Positions 5,611 through 12,366 of a DNA stretch of 62,357 nt are shown in pieces; positions within the stretch are counted from its first letter, which is position 1; each line of letters begins with the position of its first letter. The translations under genes and the position numbers were made by a program. The notes beneath the pieces were generated by a model that worked only from the letters and a program-made list of their open reading frames with translations, had not been told where the DNA came from and did not search any database. The DNA is from a virus: positions 1 to 62,357 of IMG/VR virus record IMGVR_UViG_3300017734_000004. One strand, 5' to 3'.

Positions 5611-6045
5611 ATGGCACTTACGGTAACCATTCAAGAGGATCTAATCCTTAGCGGTAACGATAAAAGCAATACCAATACTGCGACGTTTGGTTGCACAAAT
5701 CTGGACCACCGCATCCTTACAATTACAAATGCAGAGAAGAGCATCTTGCTTTTTGACGCAGCCAACGAGGCTGGCACAATTAAAGACAACAACCTTACCT
5801 ACCTAAGGATTACAAATCTGGATGCTAGTGATACTATCACTCTGCGTGTACGTGATGCAGCCCAGGAGTTTATGGTGCAGGTTAATGGTCAAGGATCTTT
5901 TCTGTTGACAGAAGATAAGTTGGATGCAGATGCCACGGGGAGTGAAGAGGTTACCAGTCTTTCTCAGATCAATAAGATCTCAGCTGTATCTTCTGATGCC
6001 TCTGGATCTTTGGTTGAAATTTATGCTGCATCTGTATTCGCATAA
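5611..6045 (+). CDS. Beta-rich putative virion protein (144 aa)
   Basis: Starts MALTVTIQEDLILSGND and is a Thr/Ser/Asn-rich, strand-only protein with repeated LRITNLDASDTITLRV-type segments. Small decoration or head-fibre proteins commonly look like this, as do the proteins at 20376-21560. It is followed two bases later by the DUF5675-like gene. No specific family match was recognised. Confidence 0.75.
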   Translation: MALTVTIQEDLILSGNDKSNTNTATFGCTNLDHRILTITNAEKSILLFDAANEAGTIKDNNLTYLRITNLDASDTITLRVRDAAQEFMVQVNGQGSFLLTEDKLDADATGSEEVTSLSQINKISAVSSDASGSLVEIYAASVFA

Positions 6046-6047
6046 GA

Positions 6048-6590
6048 ATGAAGCTTGAAGTAATTCGGTTTAATAAGGGCGTCGATGCCACCAACGGCAT
6101 GTTGTTTGACGTCACAGGAGACAGGGAGTTTCTGTGCTACACCCTGGAGGATGAAGATCGTGAGGAGAAGGTGTGGGGTGAGACATGCATCCCCGACGGC
6201 ACCTACGAGATTAGATTCAGAACAGAGGGTGGGTACCACAACAAATACTCTGGCAGGTTCCAGGATATCCACAAGGGTATGTTAGAGGTCTGCGGTGTCC
6301 CGAACTTTCAGTACATCCTGATCCATTGCGGCAACACAGACGAGGATACTGCTGGTTGTCTACTGGTGGGTGATACCCAAGAAAACAACAATACCAAAGC
6401 GGGTGGTTTTATTGGCAAATCCACACAAGCATACCAAAGGATTTACCCACCCATTGCTGAAGCTTTGGAGTGTGGTGACACTGTAACTATCGCATACAGG
6501 GATCTTAGAGACTGTTTGTTGCTTGATGCTCAAGACTTAGGTGAAGCATCGCACTTTTCTAAGCTGATTGTAAACTCTTTACAAGACTGA
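6048..6590 (+). CDS. DUF5675-like protein, putative cell-wall-active enzyme (180 aa)
   Basis: N-terminal MKLEVIRFNKG...GMLFDV and FLCYTLEDEDRE, then IPDGTYEIRFR and an ILIHCGNTDEDTAGCLLVGD motif (about residues 96-118), match the layout of DUF5675 proteins found in many phages. The HxGN...D..GC pattern resembles the active-site region of L,D-transpeptidase-type folds, and a His/Cys pair is conserved here. A role in peptidoglycan processing is an inference; the family is formally uncharacterised. It lies just before a large fibre gene. Confidence 0.75.
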   Translation: MKLEVIRFNKGVDATNGMLFDVTGDREFLCYTLEDEDREEKVWGETCIPDGTYEIRFRTEGGYHNKYSGRFQDIHKGMLEVCGVPNFQYILIHCGNTDEDTAGCLLVGDTQENNNTKAGGFIGKSTQAYQRIYPPIAEALECGDTVTIAYRDLRDCLLLDAQDLGEASHFSKLIVNSLQD

Positions 6591-6591
6591 T

Positions 6592-8850
6592 ATGGCTCTA
6601 TACGACGACGCAAAAATCATGTTTTTGGCCTCTGCGGCTGCTGGTCTTGAAACAAAAGACGCCAGTAAGGTTTACAATGTTAAGCCAGACGGATCTCTTG
6701 GGAGTGAGCTCATCATAAATGGTACATTTGATTCTGATTCAGATTGGACCAAAGGAACTGGGTTTAGCATTAGCGGTGGCGTGGCTTCATGTGACGGATC
6801 ACAATCCTCCACCACCAACCTGCACAACGCAGCAGGTAATGGCCTTGTGAACGGAAAGACTTACAGGGTTGAGTACACAATTACTTCGTATACAGCTGGC
6901 ATCGTGCGCGTTAAGGCTGGCAACACGGGTTACGGTACTGACAGATCTGCTGCAGGGACATACGTAGAGCACTTGGTGGCTTCAGGGACGCCGTTCACCT
7001 TCCCAACCGTTCAGTTCAATGCGGAATCTGACTTTGTAGGATCTATCGACAATGTCTCTTGCAAAGAGATGGATGTCGCAGATTTTACTATCAGCAGAGA
7101 CGCCAACCTCGACGCTACTCGCGTAGGCCCTACTGGGTTGATCGAGAAGGGGAGGGAGAATAAATTCTTATACAGCACTAACTTTTCTAAAGATATTGGA
7201 ACGTGGGGTCATGCGGGTTTGTCCAGCGTGCAGGGGATTCACAACTCACTGGGTCAGGAAGGATACGACGGAACCAACAACGCCACATACATGAGGTCTG
7301 AGACTAACACTGGTGTTCATAGAGTTCAAGTAAACACTCAGGCAGGAGTTTCTGTAAATAGTCAAGTAGTTCAAACAATCAGTATTCATGCAAAACCATT
7401 GGGATATACTTTTCTTGGAATCGGAACCCAGAGTGGAAATCAAGAAGCTTATTTTGATCTTGCAAATGGAACTGTAGGAACGACAGAAAGCGATGTTATT
7501 GAAGCGAAGATAACTCCTGCAGGCAACGGTTATTTTAGATGCTCTATGACTGTAAACGCTGATATAGCCATAACTCAGATTAACTTTAATATCGCTTTAG
7601 AAGACAACAATCATTCGTTTACAGGAGACCCAAATAGAGGCGGGACAAACAATGGGGGTATCTTTATTCAAGATGCCCAGTGGGAACTTGGGCTGGTCCC
7701 GACAGAAATTATCTTTAGCAATGGATCTGCAGGCACAGCTGGCATCAAAGAAGATGAACCACGCTTTGACTACCCTCTTTCTGGTGGCGCCCCTGCCTTG
7801 CTGGTTGAGCCGCTGAGAAAAAATGAAGTTCCAAATAGTGAGGGTATTGTAGAGCATACCAATGACGTTACCCTAACTGTAAATTATGGTATAGCTCCAG
7901 ACGGCACTAAGTCATCTCTAAAGGTTGCCAAGGATGGAGCTGATGCTAACGACAGGATTCAACCAATATCAAATGACAATGTCACCCTTACAAATTCAGA
8001 AAATTACTCGATATCAGCATTTGTAAAAAACATTGATTGCACTGGTGTTACCACCCTTGCGTGTAGGACAGATGCAGGATCTAATGAACTGTTTCGTCAG
8101 GGTTTTCAGTGGACTGGAACATCTTTGGCACTAACCTCTACTGGAGCAAGTGGAACTCGAACTGGAGCTTTTGTAGAGAGTTACGGCAATGACTGGTGGC
8201 GTATAGGCTTTACATTTACAGCCAACTCTACTGCAGGTGATTTTGAACTAGACATTGACAGAGCAAACGGTACAGCCACTACATCTATAGAGACGTGGGG
8301 CTGGCAACTAGAAGAAGGCAGCAACAGTGCTAATCCTACCTCTTATATCCCTTGTCATGGCACTGCAGCTACTAGAAGCGCTGATGTTCTTCCAGAAATC
8401 ACACACGGAATTACGCTAGGCACAGCGGTGACTGTTCTTCTTGAAGCACGAGTCTTTGGAGGTGGGGGTCAAATAAGTATCCTTCAGCTGAGGGTTGATG
8501 ATCAAAACAGATTTCTATTTTTTGCAACCAATTCTTCAGTTGGCTCTACTCATGACATCAATGTTCAGCACAGAGAAAGCGATACTAATGTCGCTATACA
8601 GAAGACAGGTTTAACTAGAGGAGATATCTTTAAATGTATTGGCCGCGTTGATGGAACAACATTTAATGTATTCGTAAACGGTGTAAAGCTGGGAACAACT
8701 GGAACTGTTGTTGCTGCTGACATCTACGACAAGATCTCCCTTATCAGAAATGGGACCACAACAAATCAGAGTGGTCACAAAACCAAAAGCGTCGTTGTGT
8801 GGGATTCAGCTCTTACTGATCAACAGTGTATAGATCTAACAACTCTTTGA
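6592..8850 (+). CDS. Large fibre / receptor-binding candidate with lectin-like domains (752 aa)
   Basis: The N-terminal 60 residues (LASAAAGLETKDASKVYNV) look like a virion attachment segment. Then comes NGTFDSDSDWTKG, the signature of a carbohydrate-binding (CBM4/9-like) jelly roll. Two further Thr/Asn-rich repeat blocks follow (about 180-370 and 395-590), each ending in a WQLE-type strand. A LamG/concanavalin-like C-terminal domain runs from about 600 to 752 (VFVNGVKLGTTG, VVWDSALTDQQ). Such composition suits a host-glycan-binding tail or head fibre. The two internal blocks appear to be duplicated modules. Confidence 0.75.
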   Translation: MALYDDAKIMFLASAAAGLETKDASKVYNVKPDGSLGSELIINGTFDSDSDWTKGTGFSISGGVASCDGSQSSTTNLHNAAGNGLVNGKTYRVEYTITSYTAGIVRVKAGNTGYGTDRSAAGTYVEHLVASGTPFTFPTVQFNAESDFVGSIDNVSCKEMDVADFTISRDANLDATRVGPTGLIEKGRENKFLYSTNFSKDIGTWGHAGLSSVQGIHNSLGQEGYDGTNNATYMRSETNTGVHRVQVNTQAGVSVNSQVVQTISIHAKPLGYTFLGIGTQSGNQEAYFDLANGTVGTTESDVIEAKITPAGNGYFRCSMTVNADIAITQINFNIALEDNNHSFTGDPNRGGTNNGGIFIQDAQWELGLVPTEIIFSNGSAGTAGIKEDEPRFDYPLSGGAPALLVEPLRKNEVPNSEGIVEHTNDVTLTVNYGIAPDGTKSSLKVAKDGADANDRIQPISNDNVTLTNSENYSISAFVKNIDCTGVTTLACRTDAGSNELFRQGFQWTGTSLALTSTGASGTRTGAFVESYGNDWWRIGFTFTANSTAGDFELDIDRANGTATTSIETWGWQLEEGSNSANPTSYIPCHGTAATRSADVLPEITHGITLGTAVTVLLEARVFGGGGQISILQLRVDDQNRFLFFATNSSVGSTHDINVQHRESDTNVAIQKTGLTRGDIFKCIGRVDGTTFNVFVNGVKLGTTGTVVAADIYDKISLIRNGTTTNQSGHKTKSVVVWDSALTDQQCIDLTTL

Positions 8851-8856
8851 TACATC

Positions 8857-9246
8857 ATGGCAATCTTTAGAAAATACGAGTTTGGCAGCAAGTCTGCTGC
8901 TACGGCTAAGATCAATGCCTTGGGTGTTGACGAAGAAGGATCACCCACCCACATTCACTCTATTGTAAGGCTCGGTCACATTATCACCACACCAGGTGAG
9001 TATGATGCAGAGGGGAATGAAATCACCGCCCCTGTCTATTCAGACAATTATCATGTTGATGTTTTGTGGAGAGGTGAGTATGACGAAGACGGTAATCAAA
9101 TTGCTGTAGCAGACTGGGACAATCAGATGGTGTGGTGCCGCCCCATGGGTGTGCATACCTTTGGATCGTCTAGCGCCAATAGAGAGTATATTGCAAAATG
9201 TCAGGAGCTACACCCAGAGTGGTTCCCCGAACCTGAAGAAGAATGA
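8857..9246 (+). CDS. Hypothetical protein after the fibre (129 aa)
   Basis: MAIFRKYEFGSKSAATAKIN followed by a hairpin-rich region with two related GEYD(A/E)DGN segments and a VDVLWRGEYDED strand. Small proteins of this type next to fibres in Bacteroidota phages may be assembly factors or adaptors, but no function is known. Seven bases separate it from the fibre gene. Confidence 0.78.
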   Translation: MAIFRKYEFGSKSAATAKINALGVDEEGSPTHIHSIVRLGHIITTPGEYDAEGNEITAPVYSDNYHVDVLWRGEYDEDGNQIAVADWDNQMVWCRPMGVHTFGSSSANREYIAKCQELHPEWFPEPEEE

Positions 9247-9407
9247 TTGGATTAAGCATATCTGTTGCTTCTGGGCACGTTCAAGACGTGTCAACAGAAT
9301 ACAATTTGGTCATAGCCTTTGCCGCTAGGGTTTTGGCTGACGGAGGAACTATTGAAAATCAGGGCCTTCTTGAGGGTGATATAAGGTTTATCAATAACGC
9401 CACTTAA
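9243..9407 (+). CDS. Small hypothetical protein (54 aa)
   Basis: Starts MIGLSISVASGHVQDVSTEY, ATGA-coupled to the previous gene. Its stop overlaps by 4 bp the stop of the opposed gene 9404..9826. Mildly hydrophobic and beta-rich. Function unknown. Confidence 0.7.
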   Translation: MIGLSISVASGHVQDVSTEYNLVIAFAARVLADGGTIENQGLLEGDIRFINNAT

Positions 9408-9826
9408 GTTTCAAGGTCGTTGTACATCCTCTGCACCAGAAGCCTTGCCTTCTGTGTAATTGCATACCGCACTCTGTAGTTGTACTTTGTCTCTTCTCGA
9501 AACAAGTGATCTTCATAGCTCTGTGAAGGTGTAAGCTTGTCGAAGTGCTTGTATATGTATCCACCCTTAACCAGGGGATAGATGTACCGCTTACCTATGT
9601 TTGACTCACTGACATCGAAGTCCTTGCTGGCATACTTGATTGTAAAGAACTGCAGGTCGTAGGCCCACAATAAAAACTCAACTTTCGAAAAGTCCATTCC
9701 GATAGCCTCGGAATACTTTAATCTTACCTTCTTAAGGTTCTTGAGATAGTTCTTGTTGATGTAAGCTCTTTCCTGTTTCGCGAAGTCTCTAAATAAGATT
9801 TTCCTTGGTACCTTACTTCTAGGCAT
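9404..9826 (-). CDS. Winged-helix DNA-binding protein, opposed to the late arm (140 aa)
   Basis: Basic N-terminus (MPRSKVPRKILFRDFAKQER). Then a MarR/PadR-like winged-helix core: helices around VEFLLWAYDLQFFTIKYASK, a recognition-helix-like segment FDVSESNIGKRYIYPLV, and a wing with YNYRVRYAITQKARLLVQRM. It is the only minus-strand gene in 49 kb of plus-strand genes and has its own upstream TAGGTTTG box. A transcriptional regulator switching late expression is plausible. Confidence 0.75.
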   Translation of the reverse strand: MPRSKVPRKILFRDFAKQERAYINKNYLKNLKKVRLKYSEAIGMDFSKVEFLLWAYDLQFFTIKYASKDFDVSESNIGKRYIYPLVKGGYIYKHFDKLTPSQSYEDHLFREETKYNYRVRYAITQKARLLVQRMYNDLET

Positions 9827-9832
9827 ATTTAT

Positions 9833-9856
9833 TAAATTTGTTTCAAGGCAAACCTA
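9833..9856. promoter_or_regulatory. Back-to-back candidate promoter boxes
   Basis: TAAATTTG (9833-9840) points right toward ATG 9856. TAGGTTTG, read on the minus strand at 9856-9849, points left toward ATG 9826. Both fit TAnnTTTG. The two boxes lie in the 29 bp between the divergent starts, so a regulator binding here would affect both genes. Confidence 0.4.
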
Positions 9857-10158
9857 TGACACCTGACTTTGAATTCCTTTTACACATGCAGCGTCTAATG
9901 TTTGAAGCAGAAGCATTGGCAAAGCAGTACGAGGTAGAAGACAGGTTCATATCAATCATGTTTGCTGGATTACTTAACCCTATGCCCGATGACATGTCTA
10001 AGGTCAGCGCGATGTATAGTATTAATGTAGAAGACTTTAGTGAACTAGTTGAAATACAAGAGTTTATCATCTCAAACTATCAGAATGAATCCAAGCAACA
10101 GCTTGATGAAAATGATTTGACTGATCTGCTAGATGGTTTGGGAATAGATCTAGAATAA
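9856..10158 (+). CDS. Hypothetical acidic helical protein (100 aa)
   Basis: The ATG at 9856 (MTPDFEFLLHMQRLMFEAEA) is preferred; a TTG six codons upstream would lie inside the promoter box. All-helical, acidic, ending in DENDLTDLLDGLGIDLE. Many phages carry such a protein just before the packaging genes, but no function is assigned. Confidence 0.75.
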   Translation: MTPDFEFLLHMQRLMFEAEALAKQYEVEDRFISIMFAGLLNPMPDDMSKVSAMYSINVEDFSELVEIQEFIISNYQNESKQQLDENDLTDLLDGLGIDLE

Positions 10159-10159
10159 A

Positions 10160-10396
10160 ATGGATGGAGTAATTAGAAAAATTGTCATTGGGAAAGATCC
10201 CAAAGATGCTATGGCATACTATCTAGGCATGCGTGCAGGTCGAGGAGAAGTAAGCGCCATCATTCACGATGAAAGACATCTTCACAGATACGGAAAGAAC
10301 AGGTATCTCATCTACCTACAGGATGAAGACTCGCAAACGCTTTGGAAAAGTGTAGACGAAATGCCCTGTATGTTGGAGTTTGATTGTAATTTTTGA
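10160..10396 (+). CDS. Hypothetical protein (78 aa)
   Basis: MDGVIRKIVIGKDPKDAMAY begins a mixed alpha/beta domain with a basic central patch (HDERHLHRYGKNRY). Spaced one base after the previous gene. Similar small proteins occur upstream of terminase genes in marine phages; role unknown. Confidence 0.75.
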   Translation: MDGVIRKIVIGKDPKDAMAYYLGMRAGRGEVSAIIHDERHLHRYGKNRYLIYLQDEDSQTLWKSVDEMPCMLEFDCNF

Positions 10397-10397
10397 C

Positions 10398-10670
10398 ATG
10401 GTTAGAACAGAGCTATACACAACTGGTGGTGAGTTCCGTAGGCCTGATGGTACGGAATATATCGGTGCATATCACATTCACTTTAATCGTGGAGCTATGG
10501 TTGGTGGGTTTCATAAAGTAGAAGCTCATGATCGACTTAGGCCTATTACAAGAAGCGCTGATTTACTGGTTCAATCAACCATGAAGGAACTTGCAAACGA
10601 AACATCAAATAGAATACGATCTGTCTATTCATCTTCTGGATCATCAGGAGGTGGGTCGGGAGGATATTAA
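10398..10670 (+). CDS. Hypothetical protein with Gly/Ser tail (90 aa)
   Basis: The start at 10398 (MVRTELYTTGGEFRRPDG) follows the previous stop by one base and is preferred over the frame-internal start at 10380. The YIGAYHIHFNRGAMVGG segment is a recurrent motif of small phage structural proteins. The C-terminus is a flexible SSSGSSGGGSGGY tail. Probably virion-associated. Confidence 0.7.
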   Translation: MVRTELYTTGGEFRRPDGTEYIGAYHIHFNRGAMVGGFHKVEAHDRLRPITRSADLLVQSTMKELANETSNRIRSVYSSSGSSGGGSGGY

Positions 10671-10684
10671 TTAAATACATTCAA

Positions 10685-11269
10685 ATGAAAACCTTAGACT
10701 TATTTGTCGTAGAGTTAGAAAAACAAATCAAAGACACAATAACAACAAAAGAAGGGTTGACCCTGTATGTTGATTCTCGCTTCAACGAGTTTGAACATAG
10801 GGTAACAGAGGGCCCTGTTGTGTCTCCACCCATTAAACATGACACTGGCGTTGAGGCTGGTGACACCTTATACTTTCATCACCTCGTTGTAATGAATGAA
10901 GGTCAGATTTTAACTGGAGAAGAAAATCATTATCTTGTGCGCTATGACCCTAGTCATACAATTAACAATCAAGCCATTGCACACAAGAACAAGGACGGTG
11001 AGATTAAGCCCTTGGCTGGTTGGACCCTGCTTGAGGCTGTTGAACAAGAAGAACTAAAGACCAAGTCAGATGTCATCGAAGTGGTCGAACTTAAAAAGAA
11101 GTTACCTACAAAGGGTCGTGTCGCTTTTACGGCTCCTTGGATTGAGGAGATGGATTTAAAGGTGGGTGACGTTGTAGGTTTCAAAGAGAATCGAGACTAC
11201 AGGATTACCATTGATGGTAAAGAGTATTACAGAACAAGACTAGATGACCTTCTATACGCTGAGAAATGA
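10685..11269 (+). CDS. Putative tandem Cpn10/GroES-like protein (194 aa)
   Basis: Two segments resemble the signature of co-chaperonin-10 folds: VEAGDTLYFHHLVVM (about 56-70) and LKVGDVVGFKENRDYRI (158-174). The second is followed by IDGKEYYRTRLDDLLYAEK, close to the C-terminal strand pattern of GroES. Phage co-chaperonins (for example T4 gp31) replace host GroES for capsid protein folding. A fused double domain of about 95 residues each is unusual. Identification is by pattern only; a structural protein with SH3-like strands is the alternative. Confidence 0.5.
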   Translation: MKTLDLFVVELEKQIKDTITTKEGLTLYVDSRFNEFEHRVTEGPVVSPPIKHDTGVEAGDTLYFHHLVVMNEGQILTGEENHYLVRYDPSHTINNQAIAHKNKDGEIKPLAGWTLLEAVEQEELKTKSDVIEVVELKKKLPTKGRVAFTAPWIEEMDLKVGDVVGFKENRDYRITIDGKEYYRTRLDDLLYAEK

Positions 11270-11535
11270 TTGACAAAGAACAACTTATGGAGATGCTGGC
11301 GGAAGAAGAGTGCCTCACCGCAGATGGATTTGAATCCGCCCTGGTTGGCTGCACCTATGGCCCCGATGTGGTGGCAGTATACGATATCAATAAGATGATA
11401 GAGGTGCTTGTCGAAGAGGGTATGGATTCTGATGAAGCCATAGAGTTTCTTGATTACAATGTTGTAAGTGCTTACGTGGGAGAGAAGACACCTAAATACA
11501 TCAATTTTGTCACGCAAGAAGTTTACAACGATTGA
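11266..11535 (+). CDS. Hypothetical protein (89 aa), MIDKEQLMEML type
   Basis: Acidic alpha/beta protein: MIDKEQLMEMLAEEECL, then FESALVGCTYGPDVVAVYD and MDSDEAIEFLDYNVV. Such proteins occur next to terminase genes in many Bacteroidota and marine phages, with unknown function. ATGA-coupled to the Cpn10-like gene. Confidence 0.78.
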   Translation: MIDKEQLMEMLAEEECLTADGFESALVGCTYGPDVVAVYDINKMIEVLVEEGMDSDEAIEFLDYNVVSAYVGEKTPKYINFVTQEVYND

Positions 11536-11551
11536 GGCTGCCAAGCGCTTG

Positions 11552-11797
11552 ATGTCATCTATGGAGGTTGCAATCAACAACATGATAGATGAAATTAAAA
11601 AACCTGTTGACCCTGATATCAATGGAAGCGCTAGAAAGGCTGAGCTTCAGTCTATCAAGCAAACAGCTACCGACTGCAAAGAACTACTCGTTGAAAGACA
11701 ACGACTAGAACAAATGATCAAAGACCTTAATGACAATGGATCAATCGAACAAGCCAAAGACTACAGCGGAGGATTCGCTGAAAGATTTTCGAAGTGA
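11552..11797 (+). CDS. Coiled-coil hypothetical protein, possible packaging accessory (81 aa)
   Basis: The first ATG after the preceding stop is at 11552 (MSSMEVAINNMIDEIKKPVD). The frame is open upstream to 11468 and the residues just before this ATG also look coding, so an earlier non-ATG start is possible. It has a long amphipathic helix with heptad character (ELLVERQRLEQMIKDL). Position and helical nature fit a small terminase subunit, but no HTH is visible, so this is only a suggestion. Confidence 0.65.
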   Translation: MSSMEVAINNMIDEIKKPVDPDINGSARKAELQSIKQTATDCKELLVERQRLEQMIKDLNDNGSIEQAKDYSGGFAERFSK

Positions 11798-11879
11798 TTG
11801 GAAAGAGATAGTCTGGGAAAAAAACAAGATTGACTATAAGTTTTGGGAATCATCTTGGAACGAAGGTTGCAATGAGTGA
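11736..11879 (+). CDS. Small hypothetical protein overlapping its neighbour (47 aa)
   Basis: Begins MDQSNKPKTTAEDSLKDF; its first 62 bases overlap gene 11552..11797 in another frame and its TGA shares a base with the HNH gene start. It is Trp-rich (DWKEIVW, FWESSW). Without it, 80 bp would be unexplained between two tightly packed genes. Moderately supported. Confidence 0.55.
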   Translation: MDQSNKPKTTAEDSLKDFRSDWKEIVWEKNKIDYKFWESSWNEGCNE

Positions 11880-12235
11880 TGCCCTTCAAGGACCCCCATA
11901 AAAGACGAGCCTATCAACACGAGTACCATAAGAGGTACTATCTTGACAATATCGAAAAGTACAAGAAGAAAGCAAAGAAGTGGAATAAGTCTCAAAGAAA
12001 GTGGGCGAGAGATTTTATATCTAGGGTAAAGTCCTTTAGTCGATGTGTTGATTGCGGTCAGTCTGATGCAAGGGTTTTAGACTTTGATCATGTTAGTGGC
12101 GAGAAGGTTGGCAATGTTTCAGACATGGTCAATGGAAGCTACTCTATTGAAGCAATAAAAGAAGAAATTAGAAAGTGTGAGGTTAGGTGTTCTAACTGTC
12201 ACAGGATAAAAACAATTGAACGTAGGAATAAATGA
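11879..12235 (+). CDS. HNH endonuclease next to terminase (118 aa)
   Basis: A very basic N-terminus (about 1-45, with YKKKAKKWNKSQRKW) precedes an HNH domain: CVDCG, then LDFDHV with the catalytic His, then CEVRCSNCHRIKT, giving two CxxC zinc pairs and the final H/N positions. HNH proteins adjacent to the large terminase stimulate packaging-related cleavage in HK97-type phages. It could also be a homing endonuclease, but its position favours a packaging role. Confidence 0.88.
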   Translation: MPFKDPHKRRAYQHEYHKRYYLDNIEKYKKKAKKWNKSQRKWARDFISRVKSFSRCVDCGQSDARVLDFDHVSGEKVGNVSDMVNGSYSIEAIKEEIRKCEVRCSNCHRIKTIERRNK

Positions 12236-12366
12236 AAATGCGAAATCTAACCGTTAAGGTCGAAAAGAAGCGTATCAAAAGAAAAGGGGTTCACGCTAAG
12301 ACCAAGCAGTCAAAGAACAAGAACTCTAAAAATTACTCCAAAGCATATGCTGGTCAAGGTCGATAA
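12232..12366 (+). CDS. Small arginine/lysine-rich protein before terminase (44 aa)
   Basis: MKMRNLTVKVEKKRIKRKG followed by HAKTKQSKNKNSKNY and GQGR; about 40 per cent of residues are Lys or Arg. Short proteins with this KGVHAKTKxSK pattern sit upstream of terL in several Bacteroidota phages. Its ATG overlaps the HNH stop and its end overlaps the terminase start by 20 bp. Probably a nucleic-acid-binding or packaging helper. Confidence 0.75.
   Translation: MKMRNLTVKVEKKRIKRKGVHAKTKQSKNKNSKNYSKAYAGQGR

Noticed and set aside
9838-9855. TTG start for gene 9856..10158
   Set aside because: It lies within the TAAATTTG box; the ATG at 9856 gives a normal start.
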